Shown here one piece after another: positions 39,201 through 51,200 of a DNA stretch of 64,000 nt. The notes beneath the pieces are model-generated. The model did not search any database. It saw only the letters and a list, made by a program, of their open reading frames with translations, and had not been told where the DNA came from. The DNA is from Gavia stellata (lineage: Eukaryota; Chordata; Aves; Gaviiformes; Gaviidae). Made by a program: the position numbers and the translations under genes. The stretch covers positions 62,001 to 126,000 of the forward strand of contig NC_082636.1 of the NCBI RefSeq assembly GCF_030936135.1, written 5' to 3'. Within the stretch, counting starts at the first letter, position 1, and every line of letters starts with the position of its first letter.

Positions 39201-42200
39201 GCCCCAGTGTGTCCAAAGTCGTCCCTCCTGCAGTGACATCCAGTGCCAGAAGGGTACCGCATGTCAGATGGTCGATGGTTGGCCACGGTGTGTCCAAGCC
39301 AAGACCACCCTGAGGCAACCATCTTGCAGCGATGTCCACTGTCCCCAAGGGACCATGTGCAAGATGACAGATGGTTGGCCCCGATGTGTCCAAAACCGAC
39401 CTTCCTGCAGTGACACCCAGTGCCAGGAGGGAACCACGTGCCAGATGGTCGATGGTTGGCCACGGTGTGTCCAAATCAAGACCTCCATTCGGAGACCTTC
39501 TTGCAGTGACGTCCACTGTCCCAAAGGGACCACGTGCAAGATGCTGCAGGGGTGGCCCCAGTGTGTCCACAGCCATCCCTCCTGCAGTGACATCCAATGT
39601 CCCAAGGGTGCCACCTGCACCATGACAGATGGGTGGCCCCGCTGCCTTCCCAGCTATCCCCTCTTCAGATCTGTCTCCTGGGGCCACCCCGCTTCCGTCC
39701 CTCCGTTTTCTCCTGGCCTCTCATCGCTTCCCTTGTCCTGCGTCGGCATCCACTGCGTCACCATCCCCGGCTCCTGCCAGCACGTGGCCTGCAAACCCGG
39801 CACTGCCTGCGTGGTAGTGCACGGTCATCCTGCCTGCGTCTCCCGACCCTCCTGCAAGAACCTCCGCTGCAAGGCGGGAATGGGCTGCAAGGTCCTCAAC
39901 GGGTGGCCCCGCTGCGTCCGCGTCCCCTCCTGCGGTGACCTGCGGTGCCCACGCGAGACGACGTGCCGGGTGGCGCAAGGGTGGCCCAAATGCGTGCGGC
40001 TGACGAGGAACGCGCCCGCGACGTCTTGCGCCGACCTCTCCTGCAAGTCCGGCACCGTGTGTCGCGTGGCGGAGGGCGTCCCCCGCTGCGTCCCCCCTAA
40101 GCCCACCTGTGCCACGGTGCGCTGCTCGGAAGGTACCACGTGCCAGACGGTGGAGGGTTGGCCCAAATGCGTGCCAAATCAACCCACCTGCAGCACCGTC
40201 CGCTGCCCCGTGGGCACCGCCTGCCAGCCGGTGGGAGGTTGGCCCACGTGCGTACCCAACAAGCCCTCCTGCCGCACCGTCCGCTGCCCGGCTGGGACCA
40301 CGTGCCAGATGGTGGAGGACTGGCCCAAATGCGTACCCAACAAGCCGTCTTGCACCGAGGTGCATTGCCCGGCGGGGACAACCTGCCAGACGGTGGAGGA
40401 TTGGCCTACGTGCATGCCCAAGAAGCCATCGTGCCACGATATGAGTTGTCCGGCTGGAACAACCTGCCAGTTGGTGGAAGAGTGGCCCAAATGCGTGGCC
40501 AAGAAGCCCTCCTGCAACGACGTGCGTTGCCCGTCTGGAACGACGTGCCAGATGGTGGAAAGCTCCCCCAGCTGCGTCCCCAACAAGCCGTCGTGCAAAG
40601 ACCTGCGTTGTCCAACCGGAACGAGGTGTAAGATGGCGGAAAGCTCCCCCAGCTGCGTCGCCATCAACCCATCGTGCAACGACGTGGATTGCCCGAAGGG
40701 GACGAGGTGTAAGATGGTGGAAAACTCCCCCAGATGCCTCCCCGTCTCGCAGCCCCCACTCATCTGCCACGTTTTGGGGCGTTGGCGCTACCGGGCCTTC
40801 GACGGGAAGAACTACGGCTTGAGCGGAGCTTGCACCCAGACGTTGGCCACCACCTGCGGCACCCACTTGCCCACCCTGCAGGTGACGGCGGGTGGCCAGG
40901 TGGGCAGGGGACCCGCCGCCACCTTCGGCCACGTCACCCTCCGCGGGGACGGCTACGAGGTGGTCCTGCTCCGAGGAGAGGAGACGACGGCGAGGGTGAG
41001 GATACGGCTCTGGGCGGAGCACGGGGTGGGGTGGGTGGGTGGGTGGGTGGGTGCGGGATCTTCTCCAGGAGGGGACCCAGGCGTCCGGGTGTCCCAGCCG
41101 GTGTCCCCTCCCCGCAGGTGGCCGGGCGTCAGATCCGCCTGCCCCTCTCGCTGGCGGGGGGTCGGGTGCGGCTGGAACGTCGGGGGGGCCAGCGGCGGGT
41201 GACGACAGCCGCGGGATTGCGGGTGGCATTCGGCGGGGACGGCGCGGTGACGGTGACGGCGCCGGGGTGGCTACGGGGACAAGTCTGCGGGGTCTGCGGC
41301 CAGCCTGAGGAGGGGGACAGCGGGGGACAGGGGACGCGGTGCCGTGAGTGGGGCGGGGGGGTGGGGGAGGGGACACGGGGGATGGGGGGATGGAGGAGGA
41401 GGAGGTGAGGAGGGAGGGAGGGAGAAACAGTGGGAGAGGGATGGAGGGAAGGAGGAAGAGTGGGAGGATGATGATGGGATGGAGAAGTGGGTGAAGAGGG
41501 ATGGAGAAACAGTGGAGGAAGGATGGAGGGATGAAGGGAGAGAGGGATCAAGGAATGGGTGAAGAAGGAGGGAGGGAGGGAGTATCAGTGGGAGAGGGAT
41601 GGAGGGATGATGGGATGGAGGGAGAGAGGGATGACGAAGGGTGTGAAGAAGGATGGAGGGATGGAAGGAGGGATGGAGAAAGAGTGGGAGAGGGATGGAG
41701 GGATGGAGAAGTGGGTGAAGGAGGATGGAGGCGTGAAGGGAGGGAGGGAGGGATGGAGAAAGATGGAAGAGGGATGGAGGAAGAGTGGGAGGATGATGAT
41801 GGGATGGAGAAGTGGGTGAAGAGGGATGGAGAAACAGTGGAGGAAGGATGGAGGGATGAAGGGAGAGAGGGATCAAGAAATGGGTGAAGAAGGAGGGAGG
41901 GAGGGAGAAACAGTGGGAGAGGGATGGAGGGATGATGGGATGGAGGGAGAGAGGGATGACGAAGGGTGTGAAGAAGGATGGAGGGATGGAAGGAGGGATG
42001 GAGAAAGAGTGGGAGAGGGATGGAGGGATGGAGAAGTGGGTGAAGGAGGATGGAGGCGTGAAGGGAGGGAGGGAGGGATGGAGAAAGATGGAAGAGGGAT
42101 GGAGGAAGAGTGGGAGGATGATGATGGGATGGAGAAGTGGGTGAAGAGGGATGGAGAAACAGTGGAGGAAGGATGGAGGGATGAAGGGAGAGAGGGATCA

Positions 42201-45200
42201 AGAAATGGGTGAAGAAGGAGGGAGGGAGGGAGAAACAGTGGGAGAGGGATGGAGGGATGATGGGATGAAGGGAGAGGGGGATGACGAAGGGTGTGAAGAA
42301 GGATGGAGGGATGGAAGGAGGGATGGAGAAAGAGTGGGAGAGGGATGGAGGGATGGAGGAAGAGCGGGAGGATGATGACGGGATGCAGAAGTGGGTGAAG
42401 AGGGATGGAGAAACAGTGGAGGAAGGATGGAGGGATGAAGGGAGAGAGGGATCAAGGAATGGGTGAAGAAGGAGGGAGGGAGGGAGTATCAGTGGGAGAG
42501 GGATGGAGGGATGATGGGATGGAGGGAGAGAGGGATGACGAAGGGTGTGAAGAAGGATGGAGGGATGGAAGGAGGGATGGAGAAAGAGTGGGAGAGGGAT
42601 GGAGGGATGGAGAAGTGGGTGAAGGAGGATGGAGGCGTGAAGGGAGGGAGGGAGGGAGGGAGAAAGATGGAAGAGGGATGGAGGAAGAGTGGGAGGATGA
42701 TGATGGGATGGAGAAGTGGGTGAAAAGGGATGGAGAAACAGTGGAGGAAGGATGGAGGGATGAAGGGAGAGAGGGATCAAGAAATGGGTGAAGAAGGAGG
42801 AGGGAGGGAGAAATAGTGGGAGAGGGATGGAGGGATGATGGGATGAAGGGAGAGAGGGATGACGAAGGGTGTGAAGAAGGATGGAAGGAGGGATGGAGAA
42901 AGAGTGGAAGAGGGATGGAGGGACGGAGGAAGAGTGGGAGGATGATGACGGGATGGAGAAGTGGGTGAAGAGGGAGGGAGGGATGGAGAACCAGTGGGAG
43001 AGGGATGGAGGGATGGATGGAGGGACCAAAAAACAGTGGGAGAAGGACGGAGGGATGATGGGATGAAGGGAGAGAGGGATGACGAAGGGTGTGAAGAAGG
43101 AGGGAGGGACGGAAGGAGGGATGGAGAAGTGGGTGAAGGAGGATGGAGGCATGAAGGGAGGGATGGAGAAAGATGGAAGAGGGATGGAGGGATTGAGAAA
43201 TGGTGGAAGAAGGATGGAGGGAGGGATGGAGAAAGAGTGGGAGAGGGTCGGAGGGATGGACGGAGGGACCAAAGAGCAGTGGAAGAGGGATGGAGAAGGA
43301 TGGAGGGAGAGAGGGATCACGAAATGGCTGAAGAAGGAGGGAGGGATGGAGGAAGAGTGGGAGGATGACGGCGGGATGGAGAAGTGGGTGAAGAGGGATG
43401 GAGGGATGGAGAAACGGGAAGAGGGATGGAGAAGTGGGTGAAGAGGGATGGAGAAACGGGAAGAGGGATGGAGAAACGGGAAGAGGGATGGAGGGATGGA
43501 GAAGTGGGTGAAGAGGGATGGAGAAACGGGAAGAGGGATGGAGAAGTGGGTGAAGAGGGATGGAGAAACGGGAAGAGGGATGGAGAAACTGGAAGAGGGA
43601 TGGAGGGATGGAGAAGTGGGTGAAGAGGGATGGAGAAACGGGAAGAGGGATGGAGAAACGGGAAGAGGGATGGAGGGATGGAGAAGTGGGTGAAGAGGGA
43701 TGGAGAAACGGGAAGAGGGATGGAGAAACGGGAAGAGGGATGGAGGGATGGAGAAGTGGGTGAAGAGGGATAGAGAAACGGGAAGAGGGATGGAGAAACG
43801 GGAAGAGGGATGGAGAAACGGGAAGAGGGATGGAGGGATGGAGAAATGGGAAGAGGGATGGAGAAGTGGGTGAAGAGGGATAGAGAAATGGGAAGAGGGA
43901 TGGAGAAACGGGAAGAGGGATGGAGGGATGGAGAAGTGGGATGGAGGGAGAAACAGTGGGAGAGGGATGGAGAAGTGGGTGAAGTGGGATGGAGAGAGGG
44001 TGACGGTGGGGTGGAGGGAGGGAGGGATCATCGGATGGAAGGAGGGAGGATCCCGGGCTGGATCCCAGGCCGGATCCTGGGCCGGAGGAAGGGATGGAGG
44101 GAGGGATGAAGAACCCTTCCAAGAAGGACGACCGGACTAACCAGCGCTCCTCCTGACCCCACAGCGCCCCTCTGCTCCCCCAAACACCCCCCGGAGCCCT
44201 GTGCCCCCGTCCCCGTCCCCAACCCCGTCCCTGTCCCCAACCCCGTCCCCGTCCCCAACTCCGTCCCCGCCACCTGCTCCGCCCTGGGCATGGGTCACCT
44301 CCGCACCTTCGACCGGCTCCATCGGGATTTTCCCGTCTCCTGTTTCTACCTCCTGGCGGGACTCTGCCCCGGCGCCGGGGGGGCAGAGCCTTTCCGCGTC
44401 CTCCTACGGGGCGGCCCCAGCGGCATCGAGGGCGCCGAGGTCCTGGCGCGCGGGACGCGCGTGGGGCTGGAGGCCGGGCGGGTCACGGTGAGTAGCTGTG
44501 GTGAGTAAAGCAGGAGTAAGGGATGAGTATGGCAGCGGGAGGCTGGGGGGGGGTGCGAGGAGGGAGGGGTGAGGATGGAGTAACCCTGGAGGCTGCTGAG
44601 TAGCGCCTTCTCCCCGTGGTGGTAGTAAGCGGCGAGGCGGTTGTTGGCCAGGTGATGAGTAGCGAGCGAGTAGAGGGCGCACAGAGCGTTTTAGCTGGGC
44701 CGCGTGGTCCAAGGAGGGAGTAGTAAGCGAGTAACGAGTGAGGAGTGAGCAATGAGTGAGTAGCGAGTGAGGAACGCTGAGCAAGCTGCGAGGACGTAGC
44801 GAATGTAGAGTTGCCCGCGGATGTGTAGTGAGTTAAGAGTGAGTAGCGAGTGAGTAAGGAGGGAGTAAGAGGGGAAATGTGGTAAGCTGGAAGTTCAGCG
44901 TTGAGTAGTGAGTGAGTAAAGCCTGAGTAGTGAGTAAGTAAGGCCTAAGTAGTGAGTAAGAGGGCTTGTTCCCATCCGGTCCCCACCGCAAGCTGCCTTG
45001 GAGGGCTGATACCGAGGGGTGAGCAGGGAGCGAGTAGCTTGTGAGTAAATGGTGAGTGGTGAGTGAGTAAACGGTGAGTGGCGAGTGAGTAAATGACAAG
45101 TAGCAAGTGAGTAAATGACGAGGGGCGAGCGAGAACATTATCAGTGGCAAGCGAGAAAATTACGAGTAGCTTGTGAGTAAACCAGGAGTAACGAGTGAGT

Positions 45201-48200
45201 AAACCGGGAGTAACGAGTGAGTAAACCACGAGTAGCAAAGAAACAGGCTCCAGGAGGGCTGAACGCAGATTCCGCCCCCTCCTGACCCCCATCTAACCCC
45301 TGCGGTCCCCCACCTCCTTCGCCCCCCAGGTGAACGGCGTGCCCACCCGCCTGCCCCACACGGTGGGGACCTCGGCGGTGACCCTGGAGCCCCGGGGGTG
45401 GGAGGTGACGGTGAGGACCCCCGGGGGGGTGACGGTGGCCTTCGACGGGCGCCACGGCCGGGTGAGCGTCCGGGTGGCGGAGGTTTACGGCGGGCGGCTC
45501 TGCGGGCTCTGCGGGGACTGGGACGGGGACCCCCGCAACGAGGCGGCGCCGGCGGGGGGGTGGCGGGTGAGGGGGGTGGGGGAGGAGGGGTGCGGTGAGG
45601 TTTTGGGGTGCGGGGGGGAGGGGAAGGGACAGTCAGAGGGTGGGGGAGAGTGTGGGGTGCTGCTGAGGAAGGAAGGACCTTTCCGGCTCTGCCACGGGAG
45701 CGTTCACCCTGAAACCTACTACCGGGATTGCGTCGCCGACCGGTGTCACCGCGAGGGCGTCTGCCGCGTCATCGCTGCCTACGCCGCCGCCTGCCAGGAG
45801 GCCGGGAAGAGGGTGCTGGAGTGGCGCTCCGAGGGCTTCTGCCGTAAGTACACCCACACAACACCCAGGGACCCAGGCGTCTGGGTGGGACCAGCCCCAT
45901 AGAGCACCCAGGGACCCAGGCGTCCGGGTGGGACCAGCCCCACAGAGCACCCAAGGACCCAGGCGTCCGGGTGGGACCAGCCCCATAGAGCACCCAGAAA
46001 GGACCTGGGCACCCTGAAGAGCACCCAGGCACCCAGGCGTCCGGGTGGGACCAGCCCCATAGAGCACCCAGGGACCCAGGCGTCCGGGTGGGACCAGCCC
46101 CATAGAGCACCCAGGGACCCAGGCGTCCGGGTGGGACCAGCCCCACACAGCACCCAGGGACCCAGGCGTCCGGGTGGGACCAGCCCCATAGAGCACCCAG
46201 GGACCCAGGCGTCTGGGTGGGACCAGCCCCACACAGCACCCAGGGACCCAGGCGTCCGGGTGGGACCAGCCCCATAGAGCACCCAGGGACCCAGGCGTCC
46301 GGGTGGGACCAGCCCCATAGAGCACCCAAGGACCCAGGCGTCCGGGTGGGACCAGCCCCACAGAGCACCCAGGCGTCAGGGTGGGACCAGCCCCATAGAG
46401 CAACCAGGCACCCAGGCGTCCGGGTGGGACCAGCCCCATAGAGCACCCAGGGACCCAGGCGTCAGGGTGGGACCAGCCCCACACAGCACCCAGGGACCCA
46501 GGCGTCCGGGTGGGACCAGCCCCACACAGCACCCAGGGACCCAGGCGTCAGGGTGGGACCAGCCCCATAGAGCACCCAGGGACCCAGGCGTCCGGGTGGG
46601 ACCAGCCCCATAGAGCACCCAGGGACCCAGGCGTCCGGGTGGGACCAGCCCCATAGAGCACCCAGGGACCCAGGCGTCCGGGTGGGACCAGCCCCATAGA
46701 GCACCCAGGCACCCAGGCGTCCAGGTGGGACCAGCCCCACGGAGCACCCAGGGACCCAGGCGTCCGGGTGGGACTAGCCCCATAGAGCACCCAGGCACCC
46801 AGGTGTCCGGGTGGGACCAGCCCCACAGAGCACCCAGGGACCCAGGCGTCCCGGTGGGACCAGCCCCACACAGCACCCAGGGACCCAGGCGTCCGGGTGG
46901 GACCAGCCCCATAGAGCACCCAGGCACCCAGGCGTCCGGGTGGGGCCAGCCCCATAGAGCACCCAGGCACCCAGGCGTCCGGGTGGGACCAGCCCCACAC
47001 AGCACCCAGGGACCCAGGCGTCCGGGTGGGACCAGCCCCATAGAGCACCCAGGCACCCAGGCGTCCGGGTGGGACCAGCCCCACAGAGCACCCAGGGACC
47101 CAGGCGTCCGGGTGGGACCAGCCCCATAGAGCACCCAGGCACCCAGGCATCAGGGTGGGACCAGCCCCATAGAGCACCCAGGGACCCAGGCGTCCGGGTG
47201 GGACCAGCCCCATAGAGCACCCAGGGACCCAGGCGTCCGGGTGGGACCAGCCCCATAGAGCACCCAGGCACTCAGGCGTCTGGGTGGGACCAGCCCCATA
47301 GAGCACCCAGGGACCCAGGCGTCCGGGTGGGACCAGCCCCATAGAGCACCCAGGGACCCAGGCGTCAGGGTGGGACCAGCCCCATAGAGCACCCAAGGAC
47401 CCAGGCGTCCGGGTGGGACCAGCCCCACAGAGCACCCAGGCGTCAGGGTGGGACCAGCCCCATAGAGCACCCAGGGACCCAGGCGTCCGGGTGGGACCAG
47501 CCCCACACAGCACCCAGGGACCCAGGCGTCCGGGTGGGACCAGCCCCATAGAGCACCCAAGGACCCAGGCGTCCGGGTGGGGCCAGCCCCACAGAGCACC
47601 CAGGGACCCAGGCGTCCGGGTGGGACCAGCCCCATAGAGCACCCAAGGACCCAGGCGTCCGGGTGGGACCAGCCCCATAGAGCACCCAGGCACCCAGGCG
47701 TCTGGGTGGGACCAGCCCCATAGAGCACCCAGGGACCCAGGTGTCCGGGTGGGACCAGCCCCATAGAGCACCCAGGCACCCAGGCGTCCGGGTGGGACCA
47801 GCCCCACAGAGCACCCAGGCGTCCGGGTGGGACCAGCCCCATAGAGCACCCAGGCGTCAGGGTGGGACTAGCCCCATAGAGCACCCAGGGACCCAGGCGT
47901 CTGGGTGGGACCAGCCCCATAGAGCACCCAGGGACCCAGGCGTCCGGGTGGGACCAGCCCCACACAGCACCCAGGGACCCAGGCGTCCGGGTGGGACCAG
48001 CCCCATAGAGCACCCAGGCACCCAGGCGTCCGGGTGGGGCCAGCCCCATAGAGCACCCAGGGACCCAGGCGTCTGGGTGGGACCAGCCCCATAGAGCACC
48101 CAGGGACCCAGGTGTCCGGGTGGGACCAGCCCCATAGAGCACCCAGGAAGGACCTGGGCACCCTGAAGAGCACCCAGGGACCCAGGCGTCCGGGTGGGAC

Positions 48201-51200
48201 CAGCCCCATAGAGCACCCAGGGACCCAGGCGTCCGGGTGGGACCAGCCCCATAGAGCACCCAGGCACCCAGGCGTCCGGGTGGGACCAGCCCCATAGAGC
48301 ACCCAGGGACCCAGGCGTCCGGGTGGGACCAGCCCCATAGAGCACCCAGGCACCCAGGCGTCCGGGTGGGACCAGCCCCATAGAGCACCCAGGCACCCAG
48401 GCGTCTGGGTGGGACCAGCCCCATAGAGCACCCAGGGACCCAGGTGTCCGGGTGGGACCAGCCCCATAGAGCACCCAGGGACCCAGGCGTCCGGGTGGGA
48501 CCAGCCCCATAGAGCACCCAAGGACCCAGGCGTCCGGGTGGGACCAGCCCCATAGAGCACCCAGACACCCAGGCGTCCGGGTGGGACCAGCCCCATAGAG
48601 CACCCAGGGACCCAGGCGTCAGGGTGGGACCAGCCCCATAGAGCACCCAGGGACCCAGGCGTCTGGGTGGGACCAGCCCCATAGAGCACCCAGGCACCCA
48701 GGCGTCCGGGTGGGACCAGCCCCACACAGCACCCAGGGACCCAGGCGTCAGGGTGGGACCAGCCCCATAGAGCACCCAGGGACCCAGGCGTCCGGGTGGG
48801 ACCAGCCCCATAGAGCACCCAGGGACCCAGGCGTCTGGGTGGGACCAGCCCCATAGAGCACCCAGGCACCCAGGCGTCCGGGTGGGACCAGCCCCATAGA
48901 GCACCCAAGGACCCAGGCGTCCGGGTGGGGCCAGCCCCACAGAGCACCCAGGGACCCAGGCGTCCGGGTGGGACCAGCCCCATAGAGCACCCAAGGACCC
49001 AGGCGTCCGGGTGGGACCAGCCCCACAGAGCACCCAGGCGTCAGGGTGGGACCAGCCCCATAGAGCACCCAGGCGTCAGGGTGGGACCAGCCCCATAGAG
49101 CACCCAGGGACCCAGGCGTCCGGGTGGGACCAGCCCCATAGAGCACCCAAGGACCCAGGCGTCCGGGTGGGGCCAGCCCCACAGAGCACCCAGGGACCCA
49201 GGCGTCCGGGTGGGACCAGCCCCATAGAGCACCCAAGGACCCAGGCGTCCGGGTGGGACCAGCCCCATAGAGCACCCAGGCACCCAGGCGTCTGGGTGGG
49301 ACCAGCCCCATAGAGCACCCAGGGACCCAGGTGTCCGGGTGGGACCAGCCCCATAGAGCACCCAGGCACCCAGGCGTCCGGGTGGGACCAGCCCCATAGA
49401 GCACCCAGGCGTCAGGGTGGGACTAGCCCCATAGAGCACCCAGGGACCCAGGCGTCTGGGTGGGACCAGCCCCATAGAGCACCCAGGGACCCAGGTGTCC
49501 GGGTGGGACCAGCCCCATAGAGCACCCAGGAAGGACCTGGGCACCCTGAAGAGCACCCAGGGACCCAGGCGTCCGGGTGGGACCAGCCCCATAGAGCACC
49601 CAGGGACCCAGGCGTCCGGGTGGGACCAGCCCCATAGAGCACCCAGGGACCCAGGCGTCCGGGTGGGACCAGCCCCATAGAGCACCCAGGCACCCAGGCG
49701 TCCGGGTGGGACCAGCCCCATAGAGCACCCAGGCACCCAGGCGTCTGGGTGGGACCAGCCCCATAGAGCACCCAGGGACCCAGGTGTCCGGGTGGGACCA
49801 GCCCCATAGAGCACCCAGGGACCCAGGCGTCCGGGTGGGACCAGCCCCATAGAGCACCCAAGGACCCAGGCGTCCGGGTGGGACCAGCCCCATAGAGCAC
49901 CCAGACACCCAGGCGTCCGGGTGGGACCAGCCCCATAGAGCACCCAGGGACCCAGGCGTCAGGGTGGGACCAGCCCCATAGAGCACCCAGGGACCCAGGC
50001 GTCCGGGTGGGACCAGCCCCATAGAGCACCCAGGGACCCAGGCGTCAGGGTGGGACCAGCCCCATAGAGCACCCAGGGACCCAGGCGTCCGGGTGGGACC
50101 AGCCCCATAGAGCACCCAGGGACCCAGGCGTCTGGGTGGGACCAGCCCCATAGAGCACCCAGGCACCCAGGCGTCCGGGTGGGACCAGCCCCATAGAGCA
50201 CCCAAGGACCCAGGCGTCCGGGTGGGGCCAGCCCCACAGAGCACCCAGGGACCCAGGCGTCCGGGTGGGACCAGCCCCATAGAGCACCCAAGGACCCAGG
50301 CGTCCGGGTGGGACCAGCCCCACAGAGCACCCAGGCGTCAGGGTGGGACCAGCCCCATAGAGCACCCAGGCACCCAGGCGTCAGGGTGGGACCAGCCCCA
50401 TAGAGCACCCAGGCACCCAGGCGTCAGGGTGGGACCAGCCCCATAGAGCACCCAGGCACCCAGGCGTCCGGGTGGGACCAGCCCCACAGAGCACCCAGGG
50501 ACCCAGGCGTCCGGGTGGGACCAGCCCCATAGAGCACCCAGGCACCCAGGCGTCTGGGTGGGACCAGCCCCATAGAGCACCCAGGGACCCAGGTGTCCGG
50601 GTGGGACCAGCCCCATAGAGCACCCAGGAAGGACCTGGGCACCCTGAAGAGCACCCAGGGACCCAGGCGTCCGGGTGGGACCAGCCCCATAGAGCACCCA
50701 GGGACCCAGGCGTCTGGGTGGGACCAGCCCCACGGAGCACCCAGGCACCCAGGCGTCCGGGTGGGACCAGCCCCATAGAGCACCCAGGGACCCAGGCGTC
50801 CGGGTGGGACCAGCCCCATAGAGCACCCAGGCACCCAGGTGTCCGGGTGGGACCAGCCCCATAGAGCACCCAGGCACCCAGGCGTCCGGGTGGGACCAGC
50901 CCCATTGAGCACCCAGGGACCCAGGCGTCCGGGTGGGGCCAGCCCCACAGAGCACCCAGGAAGGACCTGGGCACCCTGAAGAGCACCCAGGGACCCAGGC
51001 GTCTGGGTGGGACCAGCCCCATAGAGCACCCAGGGACCCAGGCGTCTGGGTGGGACCAGCCCCACACAGCACCCAGGGACCCAGGCGTCTGGGTGGGACC
51101 AGCCCCATAGAGCTCCCAGGGACCCAGGCGTCCGGGTGGGACCAGCCCCATAGAGCACCCAGGCACCCAGGCGTCTGGGTGGGACCAGCCCCATAGAGCA

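Noticed and set aside
31435-39650. Possibility that the tandem repeats are a CRISPR array or bacterial adhesin
   Set aside because: Repeats are coding, contiguous and lack unique spacers; the gene has introns, a poly(A) signal and vertebrate neighbours.
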